Below are positions 46,669 to 55,501 of a stretch of DNA of 64,000 nucleotides, in pieces. The stretch comes from Desulfatibacillum sp. (GTDB lineage: Bacteria > Desulfobacterota > Desulfobacteria > Desulfobacterales > SpSt-501). Location: contig DYEU01000032.1 of NCBI GenBank assembly GCA_020725555.1, positions 408,949-472,948 of the forward strand, in the 5' to 3' direction. Each line of letters starts with the position of its first letter. The stretch's first letter is position 1. A program made the position numbers and the translations under genes. The notes below the pieces were generated by a model, which saw nothing but the letters and a program-made list of their open reading frames with translations, made no database searches and was not told the DNA's origin.

Positions 46669-46698
46669 AATATTGGTCTAAAAGAATCCCTTTGTCAA
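46669..46698 (-). promoter_or_regulatory. promoter of the tetR-sulP-signalling operon
   Basis: On the minus strand a consensus TTGACA (46693-46698), an 18-nt spacer and AATATT (46669-46674) precede the palindrome. The start would fall inside the operator. The nearby transposase remnant ends 7 nt upstream of the -35 box. Confidence 0.6.
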
Positions 46699-46705
46699 GA
46701 AAATT

Positions 46706-47467
46706 TTAAGGTTCCGTTACGGAACGAACAAATTGCCCATGGTGCAGCCGGTGGGTGTCCCCCGGGATCTGAAGCTTCAGGCCGGCAAAGCTCACGCAAT
46801 GGTCATTGCCCACAACCCGCTCGTGATGCTCGCATAAGATTTCCCCCAGATCACCCCCCTGATCGGGCACAAAAGCCGAGCCCTGGTCCCGGGGGGCGCG
46901 CTTGAACTCGGCATTATAGGCCGGCAGATAGACCTCCCGCAGATACCGGTTGGCCTCCTCGATCTCGGTGATCCCCGCCAGGGCCAGCTCCTTGACCAAC
47001 CGATCCTGGTGCGTCTCAAAGGCCCGCTCACTTCGCCCCCGGGCCTGCGGAGAATAGGCCGGGATCATCTCAATACCTAACTGCTGCATCGCGCGACCAA
47101 ACTGCGTCAACGCCCCTTTGTCCACCTTGCCCCCGGCTTGCCCCGTGTGCCAATAGTGGCTGCCGCGGTCGGTGTATAACGAACAAAATAACCCCCACCC
47201 CTCGATCACCTCCCGGATCCCTTGAAAACTCGAGGCCGTACCCTCCTCCTCCACAAAAAACATCGAATAGTGCTCGTTGGTCGCATCGTCCATCGTGACC
47301 ATCAAATCCCAGTACACCCCCGGCACCCATTGATGGCGACTGCCGTCCTGGTGCAACATCATCCACGGCCAGGCCGCCTCATAGCGATGCATGGAGCGGC
47401 GAAAACTGCGCTCACCGACCCCCAACCACCGCGCCGCCTCCGCCTGCAGCAACTCCGTCCGTCTCAT
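46706..47467 (-). pseudogene. internally deleted ISNCY-type transposase remnant
   Basis: This 253-codon ORF keeps the N-terminal helix-turn-helix (LLQAEAARWLGVGERSFRR) and a DDE core: VTMDDATNEHY, YTDRGSHYWHT and RGRSERAFETHQ supply the two Asp and the Glu. As I recall the family, members are roughly 400-450 residues, with about 90 residues linking the HTH to the MMLHQDGSRH block. Here SFRRSMHRYEA runs almost straight into it, and the C-terminus stops after LQIPGDTHRLHHGQF. An internal deletion and a truncated end are therefore likely. Base composition is less GC-rich than neighbours. Activity is doubtful. Confidence 0.75.
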
Positions 47468-47640
47468 CGGCCACCTCCTCGGCAGCCTACGAAACCGGAC
47501 AGATCATGGGCTACAACGGCGGACAGCTGATCTGTTCTCTACAGCGCGGCCACTTCGCTCTTGACGTGAGCACCCCGGGTGAGGTCTATTGCAACCTGCC
47601 TCATCCGTTCGCGCAGGCAGCCTGATGCCTCACCAAAAAG
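46706..47640 (-). mobile_element. remnant of an insertion sequence
   Basis: The transposase remnant plus adjoining DNA with two spaced CTGTCCG repeats (around 47495-47525) probably represents what is left of one IS copy. A 6-bp hairpin GTTCCG-TTA-CGGAAC (46711-46725) sits at the other end. I could not define terminal inverted repeats or a target duplication, so the limits are approximate. Confidence 0.45.
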
Positions 47641-48260
47641 AAACCAAACCAATCAGAGCGTATCCCACCCGTCAGGCTGTCCAACCAACGGGCTCCATCG
47701 CCGTCGCCGGCGCCGTGGAATCTGCCTTAGGCAGCCTTGTCTTGTCTGAGCGGCTGGGGGGCCAGAAAAGACCGTGACGCGAAATTCCCGAGGTGTTACG
47801 CGGGGCAGGCGGCACGCACGCCGTATGGGTGCCGAAAGCGTCCTGAAGGCTCACCCCGAACGGCCCCTGACGCAGCGGGATCGGCTAGCCGCCTCGGCCG
47901 CCCCAGGAGATCTCTCGTGTCTTTGAGGCGGTCTTGCTGAGCCCTGAAGACGCGACGCACCTTCTCCGGGGGAACATAACGGCACCGCCGCCTGCCGAGG
48001 TAGGCCAGTCGGACCATGTGGGCAAGCCGGCCGGCGTGAATGTCTCCGGGGTGCCGGGAGGGCGCATCCATCCGCATGAGGCCCCAGAGGAGCCCGGCGC
48101 CGCGATCAAGGAGATCCTCACCCTTGCGGCCGACCTCCGGACGGCAGGCAACGGGCTGCGCCTCACGCCGCGGGTGCAGAGCGATAGCGTTCGGCAGAAG
48201 ATACGAAACGGGGCGCGTATCGGTGCCGGGTCATCTACAGCCCCAAAGGAGGAGACAAAC
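47468..48260. other. gene-free stretch in the foreign island
   Basis: About 790 bp lies between the transposase remnant and the YbjN-like gene. Base composition and codon patterns differ from the flanking operons. Several ORFs of 60-170 codons cross it on both strands, but none shows a recognisable domain, a convincing ribosome-binding site or consistent third-position GC. It may hold eroded mobile-element DNA. Confidence 0.5.
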
Positions 48261-48674
48261 ATGACAGACCAGCTGATCACGCCCGAGAACCTATCTAAGG
48301 AGCTGCTCAAATCCGTCTTGGACGCCGCATTCATCGAAACATCCTTTGACAGTGATGGAGATCTCAAAGTGAGAGAGGGGGTGAACTGTTTTGTCTTCCC
48401 CAACGACGAACGAAAAGACAGAGTCCGGTTGTTGGCGTTATTTCGCTTTAAACCGGAGGCTTCAGAGTTGCTCCGCCTTCAAGCCGTGAACAGAATAAAT
48501 GCCGAGTACATTATCGTTAGAGCAGTCGTCGGCAAGAATGACACGCTGCAATTCACTTGGGACATCCCCATCGCCGGAGGGATCACCAAGAAGGCATTTG
48601 CTCTTGCCGTGAAACGCTTCTGCTCCATTCCGCATGCTTCCATCGCCGACTGCGCCAATGATGTGGTTGCCTGA
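48261..48674 (+). CDS. YbjN-like small protein
   Basis: This 137-residue soluble protein has an alpha/beta pattern reminiscent of YbjN-domain proteins: an N-terminal helix (SKELLKSVLDAAF), strands with DSDGDLKVREG, VRLLALFRFKP, then LQAVNRINAEYIIVRAVVGKNDTLQFTWDIPIAGGITKKAF. YbjN proteins are linked to type III chaperone-like or regulatory roles, but function is poorly known. A strong AAAGGAGGAG lies 8 nt before the ATG, arguing that it is expressed. G+C is visibly lower than in the rest of the window, so it was probably acquired. No partner gene is adjacent. Confidence 0.6.
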   Translation: MTDQLITPENLSKELLKSVLDAAFIETSFDSDGDLKVREGVNCFVFPNDERKDRVRLLALFRFKPEASELLRLQAVNRINAEYIIVRAVVGKNDTLQFTWDIPIAGGITKKAFALAVKRFCSIPHASIADCANDVVA

Positions 48675-48964
48675 GATTGTGATTGCAGCACCGAACCACG
48701 GTGTGACGCCTACTCGGCGCCCGCGGCAGGCACCGGGAGGCAAACGCCGAACGCTAGCTGTGAAAGGCCATACCTGATCTGACAGAAGTGCGTTGGTTCC
48801 TTCGGGGTACAGGGTTCTCCTCGGCCGGGGAAAGACCGTGTTCGTGGCATTGCCTTCTCCAGAGCGCCACTTCCGGCTTTCCGGCAAGATATACCCATCC
48901 TGAGCGCCTTTGCCGGTGCGCGGTGGATAAGCCACCCGCACCGTTGCCCCAAGCTCGTTTGCTC

Positions 48965-48982
48965 TCACCCGCAAGCGGGTGA
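48965..48982. repeat. 18-bp perfect palindrome at the island edge
   Basis: TCACCCGC-AA-GCGGGTGA is perfectly symmetrical and lies where base composition changes from island to chromosome. It could be an operator, a recombination site or part of a terminator. No T tract follows. Confidence 0.5.
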
Positions 48983-49218
48983 CCGGCTCATGCCGGGCCC
49001 GCCGCCGGGGATTCCCCCTTCGAGGTCGGTGAACCCTCTTCCGCTCACGCCGGGGAGCCCCTCTTGGGGAAGGTTTCGCGGGGGGATCCAATGGCCAGAG
49101 GGGGAGGGTGCGGCGCTTGTTGCAATCTTGCGGCCGCGCCGCCTCCACGTCCAGGAGTTGAACATCGCCGGTTGCGACGGGCGCAAAAAGCCGGGAGCGG
49201 ATGGGATCGGAGAGGCCG

Positions 49219-49247
49219 TGGACGGCGGCATCATCCGGCGCTATCCT
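49219..49247 (+). promoter_or_regulatory. candidate promoter for the metallo-hydrolase gene
   Basis: TGGACG (49219-49224), a 17-nt spacer and TATCCT (49242-49247) lie about 75 nt upstream of the ATG. The -10 box is identical to that before mobA. Confidence 0.4.
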
Positions 49248-49320
49248 CCTGGCCGACACCCAGGGGGTATGTTCGACCCTCGGAATGCAATCGCCGCCGG
49301 AGCCGGAAAAGGAGGGCACG

Positions 49321-50136
49321 ATGGACCGCGCGCGGATCGAGGTCGTGCGGAGCGTGATCTGGCAGATGACGAGCACGATCGTGGTTTGCGGGCCAAGCGC
49401 GCTCGTCGTCGACCCGGGCGTCTTCCCCGCGGAAGCGGAGGCGATCCGCCGCCGCATCCCGGCCGGGGTGAGGGTCGAGGCGCTTGTCTTCACCCACCAT
49501 CACTGGGATCACGTGGTGGGGCATTTCGCCTTTCCCGGCGTGCCGGTCTATGCCTCCTCCACGCTGGTTCGCGCCGTGGCCGAACAGGGAGCGCTCGCGC
49601 GCGAGGCCCTGGAAGAGGCCCGGCGGCGCGACGGGGAGTGGTACGTGGAGCGGCCCGGCGGGTACCGCTGGCCGGAGGATCTGCGCGGGCTCGAGGACGG
49701 GTTCCACTTCAACGTGGGCGATCTGGACGTCGAGGTCCTCGGGCTCCCCGGGCATGCCCCCGACGCCATCGGCTTGCGGGCGGAGGAGACCCTGATCGTG
49801 GGCGACTACCTTTCCCCGCTCGAGATCCCCTTCGTGGACGATCTCGAGGCCTACCGCCGCACGCTGCGGCGGCTGCTGGCCCTTTCGGCCGCGGGGGTCG
49901 AGCGGGTGATCCCGGGGCACGGCCCCCCCCTGACGGCGGAAGAGGCCCGGCGCATCGGCCGCGAGGATCTGGGCTACCTCGACGCGCTCGCGCGCTGCCG
50001 GGTGCCGGGCGACGCGGAGGCCGCCCTGCGGATTCCGCTGCCGCGCGCCTCTACGGTGCCCGGGATGGCGGGGCACCACCGCGAGAACTGCCGCCGCGCG
50101 GGGTGGGTCATTCCTGCGGATGGAAGCGGCGGATGA
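49321..50136 (+). CDS. metallo-beta-lactamase-fold hydrolase
   Basis: This 271-residue protein has the zinc motif THHHWDHVVGH near residue 58, a later GLPGHAPDAIG His near residue 145, the metal-bridging Asp in LIVGDYLSPL and the final VIPGHGPPL His. These are the complete MBL-fold ligands. AAGGAGGG precedes the ATG; the in-frame upstream start at 49201 lacks support. The 3' end overlaps the convergent NYN gene by 29 nt. Substrate could be a thioester such as hydroxyacyl-glutathione, a lactone or a nucleotide; it is unspecified. Confidence 0.87.
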   Translation: MDRARIEVVRSVIWQMTSTIVVCGPSALVVDPGVFPAEAEAIRRRIPAGVRVEALVFTHHHWDHVVGHFAFPGVPVYASSTLVRAVAEQGALAREALEEARRRDGEWYVERPGGYRWPEDLRGLEDGFHFNVGDLDVEVLGLPGHAPDAIGLRAEETLIVGDYLSPLEIPFVDDLEAYRRTLRRLLALSAAGVERVIPGHGPPLTAEEARRIGREDLGYLDALARCRVPGDAEAALRIPLPRASTVPGMAGHHRENCRRAGWVIPADGSGG

Positions 50137-50938
50137 TGTAGCCCCCGGATTTCTCGTCGGGCTCGAGCTCGAGGAGTCCCCGGGAGGCCGCCTCTTCGAG
50201 CAGCCGGTTGAAGGAGCGGAACCCGTAGTAGGACTCGTTGAACCCGGGCCGGCGGCGCTTGAGCGCCTGCTTGACCATCGAGCCCCAGATCTTTTCCTCC
50301 GCGCCGCGCTCCTCGGCAAGCGCCTCGAGGGTCTCCATGACCAGGGCGAGCGCCTGGCGCGTGCGCTCCTCGCCTTCCGGGTCGGCTGCCGCGGCGGCCG
50401 CCGCGGCCTTCTTGCCCGCTGCGGCACGCGCGGGCCGGCGGGCGGGCTTCGGCGCCGGCTGTTTCTTGCGCACGAGGTCGTCGTAGTAGATGAACTCGTC
50501 GCAGTTGGCGATCAGCAGATCCGAGCTCGAGCTCTTCACCCCCACGCCGATCACCTTCTTGTTGTTTTCACGCAGCTTGCTCACGAGCGGCGAGAAGTCC
50601 GAGTCCCCGCTCACGATCACGAAGGTGTCCACGTGGGACTTGGTGTAGCAGAGGTCGAGGGCGTCGACGACGAGCCGGATGTCGGCCGAGTTTTTTCCCG
50701 ACTGGCGCACATGGGGGATTTCGATCAGCTCGAAGGCGGCCTCGTGCATCGTGGCCTTGAACTCCTTGTAGCGCTCCCAGTCGCAGTAGGCCTTCTTGAC
50801 GACGATGGTGCCCTTGAGGAGCAGCCGCTCGAGCACCTTGCGGATGTCGAACTGGGCGTAGCGCGCATCCCGCACGCCGAGGGCCACGTTTTCGAAATCG
50901 CAGAAGACGGCCATGATGTCGGTCTGCTCTTTGCTCAT
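50108..50938 (-). CDS. NYN-domain (LabA-like) protein with C-terminal OST-HTH/LOTUS-like domain
   Basis: This 276-residue protein has a PIN-like NYN nuclease domain (MAVFCDFENVALG near residue 9; GKNSADIRLVVDALDL near 80; VIVSGDSDFSPLVSKLRENNKKVIGVGVKSSSSDLL near 108), whose Asp residues form the metal centre. An alanine/lysine/proline-rich linker (residues about 160-190) follows, then a winged-helix OST-HTH-like region ending in FNRLLEEAASRGLLELEPD. Such proteins are thought to bind or cut RNA. It is the last gene of the argF-arcC run (46-nt gap). Confidence 0.85.
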   Translation of the reverse strand: MSKEQTDIMAVFCDFENVALGVRDARYAQFDIRKVLERLLLKGTIVVKKAYCDWERYKEFKATMHEAAFELIEIPHVRQSGKNSADIRLVVDALDLCYTKSHVDTFVIVSGDSDFSPLVSKLRENNKKVIGVGVKSSSSDLLIANCDEFIYYDDLVRKKQPAPKPARRPARAAAGKKAAAAAAAADPEGEERTRQALALVMETLEALAEERGAEEKIWGSMVKQALKRRRPGFNESYYGFRSFNRLLEEAASRGLLELEPDEKSGGYIIRRFHPQE

Positions 50939-50984
50939 GGAAACGACCTCCCGTTGCGCCGCGGGACGAACCCCCCCGCGGCGG

Positions 50985-51413
50985 TCAGCGCGGCTGCCCC
51001 GCGAGGATGGTGGCCCCGCAGAGGATCATCAGGATGGAGAGCGCCTTGAGCCAGCTCATGCGGTCTCCGAGAAAGACCCCCGCGAGCGTCACCACGAGGA
51101 TGCTGCCCCCGATGATGATCGGGCCGCCGATCGAGACCGGAAGCCCCTCCTTGTAGGCCTTCAGGATGAAGAAATCGGCCAAAAGGACCGAAAGCCCCGC
51201 CCCGGCGCAGAGCAGCACGGCCTGGGCCGAGGCCTCCGGCCGCCCCGCGCGCAGCGTGGGCAGAAAGATGAGCAGCCCCGCGGAAAAGGCGGTGATCTCG
51301 GTGATGAGGGCCCCGAGCAGCGGGTGCATCTGCCGCGAGGCGGCGGAGATGAAGACGTTCCACAGGCCCGTTCCCAGGGCGCCGATGGCCACGAAGGCGA
51401 TCCGCGTCAGCAT
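50985..51413 (-). CDS. small EamA/SMR-like membrane transporter
   Basis: This 142-residue membrane protein has about four to five hydrophobic helices and ends with SWLKALSILMILCGATIL, a pattern of half-length EamA (drug/metabolite transporter) proteins that function as dimers. The 5' end overlaps the upstream GTPase-like gene by 7 nt. It may export or import a metabolite of that enzyme, which is inference. The substrate is unknown. Confidence 0.75.
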   Translation of the reverse strand: MLTRIAFVAIGALGTGLWNVFISAASRQMHPLLGALITEITAFSAGLLIFLPTLRAGRPEASAQAVLLCAGAGLSVLLADFFILKAYKEGLPVSIGGPIIIGGSILVVTLAGVFLGDRMSWLKALSILMILCGATILAGQPR

Positions 51414-52792
51414 CGGGGGTCCTTTCGGCGGGAGGGGGTCGCCCCCCGGCGGCGGGGCCCGCCCCGGCCGCGCAGGAAGTCCGCGAGCACGGCCTCCAGG
51501 TCGGGGCTGCCGATCTCCTGGAGGCGGTAGTGGACGCGGGTCGCGGGCCGGCCGATGGGGATGAGGCGGGCGAGGTCGATCGGGGTCCCGATGACGACGG
51601 CGTCGCAATCGGTGCGGCGGATCGTCGCCGCGAGATCCCGAAGCTGCCGCCGCCCGTAGCCCATGGCCGGCAGCACGGAGCCGATCCCGGGGTAGGTGCG
51701 GAAGGTCTCGCGCAGCGTGCCCACGAGGAAGGGCCGCGGGTCGACGAGGGCCGCGGCGCCGAACTTGCGCGCGGCGACGACCGCCGCCCCGAAGGTCATT
51801 TCGCCGTGGGTGAGGGTCGGGCCGTCCTCCACGGCGAGCACGCGCTTGCCGCGGATCACCGCGGGGTTGTCGACCGCGATCACCGAGGCCGCCTCGATCA
51901 CCACCGCGCGCGGGTTGTCGCGGGCGATGCTCTGCCTCACGGCCTCGATGCCTTCCGGCGGGGCGCTGTCGATCTTGTTGATCACCACGGCGTCGGCGAG
52001 CCGCAGGGTGACGTTGCCCGGGTGGTAGAGCCGCTCGTGGCCGGGGCGCAGGGGGTCGACGACGGTGATCATCCGGTCCGGCCGGAAGAACGGGAAGTCG
52101 TTGTTGCCGCCGTCCCAGACGATGACGTCGCAGCCTTGCGGGTCGTTCTCCGCGGCCCGCAGCACCTCCGCGTAATCGACCCCGGCGTAGACGACGTTGC
52201 CGCGCGCGATGTGCGGCTCGTACTCCTCGCGCTCCTCGATCGTGCAGCGGTGGCGGTCGAGGTCGGCCGGGACGGCGAAGCGCTGCACCCGCTGCCGCCG
52301 GAGATCCCCGTAGGGCATCGGGTGGCGCACGGCGACCACCTTCCAGCCGCGGGCGAGGCAAAGCTCGATCACCCGGCGCGCGGTCTGGCTCTTGCCGCAG
52401 CCGGTGCGCACGGCGCCGATCGCGATGACGGGCTTGCGGCTCTCGAGCATGGTGTCGCGCGGGCCAAGCAGCGTGAAGCTCGCGCCCGCCGCCTGGACGC
52501 GCGCGGCCACGTCCATCACGTGCTGGCAGGAGACGTCGCTGTAGGCAAAGACGCACTCGTCGGCCCCGAAGCGGCCGATGAGGGACTCGAGCTCCTCCTC
52601 GGGGAAGATGGGGATCCCCCGGGGGTAGCGCTTCCCCGCGAGGGCGGCGGGGTAGCGCCGGCCGGCGATCTCGGGGATCTGGGCCGCGGTGAAGGCCACG
52701 ACCTCGCAGGCGGGGTCGTCGCGGTAGCGGACGTTGAAGTTGTGGAAATCGCGCCCGGCGGCGCCCAGGATGATCACCTTCCGGCGTGGCAT
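51407..52792 (-). CDS. cyclic 2,3-diphosphoglycerate synthase-like P-loop protein
   Basis: This 461-residue protein resembles proteins annotated as cyclic 2,3-diphosphoglycerate synthase or related GTPases. It has an N-terminal Rossmann-like part (KVIILGAAGRDFHNFN), a P-loop GAVRTGCGKSQTARR near residue 127, and DVIVWDGGNNDFPFF near residue 225, followed by NKIDSAPPEG, which looks like a G4-type NKxD motif. In several anaerobes such genes sit beside arginine-catabolism genes, as here (arcC is 14 nt upstream). The real reaction outside archaea is uncertain. Confidence 0.72.
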   Translation of the reverse strand: MPRRKVIILGAAGRDFHNFNVRYRDDPACEVVAFTAAQIPEIAGRRYPAALAGKRYPRGIPIFPEEELESLIGRFGADECVFAYSDVSCQHVMDVAARVQAAGASFTLLGPRDTMLESRKPVIAIGAVRTGCGKSQTARRVIELCLARGWKVVAVRHPMPYGDLRRQRVQRFAVPADLDRHRCTIEEREEYEPHIARGNVVYAGVDYAEVLRAAENDPQGCDVIVWDGGNNDFPFFRPDRMITVVDPLRPGHERLYHPGNVTLRLADAVVINKIDSAPPEGIEAVRQSIARDNPRAVVIEAASVIAVDNPAVIRGKRVLAVEDGPTLTHGEMTFGAAVVAARKFGAAALVDPRPFLVGTLRETFRTYPGIGSVLPAMGYGRRQLRDLAATIRRTDCDAVVIGTPIDLARLIPIGRPATRVHYRLQEIGSPDLEAVLADFLRGRGGPRRRGATPSRRKDPRC

Positions 52793-52806
52793 CGTTCGGT
52801 TTCCCC

Positions 52807-53733
52807 TCAGGCGACGACCCGGGTCCCCGCCTCGCCGCGGACGGCCGCCTCGATCTCCTCCAGGCGGCAGATGACCCCGGGGTTTCCGGTTTTGCGGTGG
52901 AACTGCAGGATCGCCTCCACCTTGGGGCCCATGGAGCCCGCGGGAAACTGCCCCCGGGCGTGATGGCGCGCGAGCTCCTCCGCCCGCACCTCGGTCAGCA
53001 GGCGGGCCTGGGGGGTCCCGTGGTCGAGGCAGACCCCCGGGACATCGGTGGCGATGACGAAGAGGTCGGCGGGAATGTCGGCGGCCAGCACGGCGCTGGC
53101 GAGGTCCTTGTCGATCACGGCGTCGACCCCGCGGAAGGTGCGCTCCCCGCGCACCACGGGAATGCCCCCGCCGCCGCAGCAGATGACGATGAACCCCGCC
53201 GCCAGCAGATGCTTGATCTCGCGGTGCTCGACGATCGAGAGCGGCCGCGGGCTGGCGACGACGCGGCGAAAGCCCTTCTCGGTCCGCACCGTGGGGTAGG
53301 GCAGCCGGCGGGCCTCCTCCTCGGTGTAGACGGGCCCGATCGGCTTGGTGGGGTTGCGGAAGGCGGGGTCCTCGGGGTCGACGACGACGTAGGAAATGAG
53401 CGAAACGAAGAGCTGCTCGGTCATGACCCCGATTTCCATGAGCGCCTCGTCGAGCGAGGACTCGATCATGTAGCCGATCTGGCCCTGGGTCATGGCGACG
53501 ATGATCTCCAGCGGCATGCTCGGCACCTCGCGGCAGCTCTCCTGCTGCAGCAGCAGGTTGCCCACCTGGGGGCCGTTGCCGTGGGTGATCACGAGGCGGT
53601 GGGTGCGCGACAGGCGCGCGATCTGGCGCATGGGGATTTTCAGGTTGGCGAACTGCTCCTCGGCCGTGCCGCGCTGCCCCTTGCGGATGAGGGCGTTGCC
53701 GCCGAGGGCGATCAGGACGAGCTTCGGGTCCAT
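52807..53733 (-). CDS. arcC: carbamate kinase
   Basis: This 308-residue amino-acid-kinase-fold enzyme makes ATP from carbamoyl phosphate and ADP. Markers are LIALGGNALIRKGQ at residues 6-19, THGNGPQVGNLLLQQ near 50, VICCGGGGIPV near 187 and AGSMGPKVEAILQF near 270. It lies 5 nt after argF, so ornithine carbamoyltransferase and carbamate kinase are made together, as in citrulline or arginine fermentation. No arginine deiminase gene is present in the window. Confidence 0.95.
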   Translation of the reverse strand: MDPKLVLIALGGNALIRKGQRGTAEEQFANLKIPMRQIARLSRTHRLVITHGNGPQVGNLLLQQESCREVPSMPLEIIVAMTQGQIGYMIESSLDEALMEIGVMTEQLFVSLISYVVVDPEDPAFRNPTKPIGPVYTEEEARRLPYPTVRTEKGFRRVVASPRPLSIVEHREIKHLLAAGFIVICCGGGGIPVVRGERTFRGVDAVIDKDLASAVLAADIPADLFVIATDVPGVCLDHGTPQARLLTEVRAEELARHHARGQFPAGSMGPKVEAILQFHRKTGNPGVICRLEEIEAAVRGEAGTRVVA

Positions 53734-53738
53734 CGTCT

Positions 53739-54746
<1,008 letters not shown>

Positions 54747-54773
54747 CGCACACCTCGCGCCTTGCAGGAAATA

Positions 54774-54814
54774 GGGCCAAGGGCCGGTTCCCGCGGGGAG
54801 ACCGCCCTTGGCCC
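54774..54814 (-). promoter_or_regulatory. hairpin at the 5' end of the argF-arcC mRNA
   Basis: GGGCCAAGGGC (54774-54784) and GCCCTTGGCCC (54804-54814) form a perfect 11-bp stem, extended inward by GGT/ACC and CCC/GGG pairs. The predicted transcription start (near 54818) puts the structure at the very 5' end, 27 nt before the argF ATG. It may stabilise the mRNA or regulate it. Confidence 0.55.
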
Positions 54815-54824
54815 GAACCCATTC

Positions 54825-54853
54825 AGGCTATCAGAAAGGGGCCGCTCGTTCAA
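54825..54853 (-). promoter_or_regulatory. promoter of the argF-arcC operon
   Basis: On the minus strand TTGAAC (54848-54853), a 17-nt spacer and TAGCCT (54825-54830) with a TGA extension before the -10 box. It is the only promoter-like site found upstream of argF. Confidence 0.5.
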
Positions 54854-54952
54854 CCCGCCGCCGGGCGCTTTTCCCGGCGCGAGGCCTGTGGTATGGGGAA
54901 GCAAACCGGCGTTTCGACCGCCGGCAATCCATCCCGCCCGGAGGACCCGGCC

Positions 54953-55483
54953 GTGACCATCCCCAAGCCCTTGAGCCGCAGCGAGGCGGATGCGGGGCTC
55001 GAAGGCCTCTACCGCGACATGCACGCCGCCATCGGCAAGATGCCCAACATCTTCGGCGTCATGGCGCACTTCCCCGCCGCCCTGAAGGCCTTCATCCCCT
55101 TCTACACCGCGGTCATGACCCAGGGCAAGGTGCCGGCGCGCCTCAAGGAGCTGGCGTACCTCAAGACCGCGAGCATCAACGCCTGCCGCTATTGCATGAA
55201 AGCGCACAGCGCCTCCGCCCGTCAGGCGGGCGTGAGCGAGCGGCAGATCGAGGACCTCCGCTTCTACCAGAGCAGCCCGGCTTACGACGAAAAGGAGCGG
55301 GCGACCATCCGCTTCGCCGACCTCGTCACCCGCGGGGCGGCGGCCGTGGACGCCTCGGTGCTCGAGTGGCTGGGCACGTATTACGACGAGGCGGAAATCG
55401 TGGAGCTGGTCCTGGTCATCGGCCTGGCCAACCTCGTCAACCGCTTCAACGACACGCTGCAGATCGAGCCCGACCTCGGCTGA
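54953..55483 (+). CDS. AhpD-fold / carboxymuconolactone decarboxylase-family protein
   Basis: This 176-residue all-helical protein has the AhpD-like motif INACRYCMKAHSASARQAG near residue 80, where CxxC plus His form a thiol peroxidase centre. The start GTG 54953 has GGAGGA 7 nt upstream and gives VTIPKPLSRSE, so it is preferred to ATG 54893, which lacks a good site. It is divergent from argF across about 200 nt. Likely an oxidative-stress or thiol-redox role. A decarboxylase activity is not implied by the family name. Confidence 0.82.
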   Translation: MTIPKPLSRSEADAGLEGLYRDMHAAIGKMPNIFGVMAHFPAALKAFIPFYTAVMTQGKVPARLKELAYLKTASINACRYCMKAHSASARQAGVSERQIEDLRFYQSSPAYDEKERATIRFADLVTRGAAAVDASVLEWLGTYYDEAEIVELVLVIGLANLVNRFNDTLQIEPDLG

Positions 55484-55501
55484 ACGCGGCGGCCCCGCCG
55501 G

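Larger units (their letters stand above)
46344..46705 (-). other. long leader region of the tetR-sulP operon
   Basis: This gene-free stretch holds the promoter and operator at its right end and an mRNA leader of more than 300 nt before tetR. It contains GGTGCATGCACC (46408-46419), a 12-bp palindrome, and a partial hairpin around 46530-46555. No conserved ORF was recognised; the 104- and 121-codon ORFs listed here look like GC-frame artefacts. Base composition is less GC-rich from about 46570 on. Confidence 0.5.
48675..49320. other. gene-free stretch before the metallo-hydrolase gene
   Basis: About 645 bp has no supportable gene. It contains an 18-bp palindrome (48965-48982) and a candidate promoter (49219-49247) near its right end. 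Base composition returns to the high G+C of the chromosome from about 48960 on. The 343-codon minus-strand ORF that runs across it has no recognisable domain and overlaps the YbjN-like gene, so I reject it. Confidence 0.5.

Noticed and set aside
48462-49493. 343-codon minus-strand ORF across the foreign island
   Set aside because: It overlaps the YbjN-like gene and its strong ribosome-binding site, ends inside the metallo-hydrolase gene, and its translation shows no recognisable fold.
50108-50136. 29-nt overlap of the MBL and NYN genes as a regulatory antisense device
   Set aside because: Short convergent overlaps are common in compact GC-rich genomes, and nothing else here suggests regulation.
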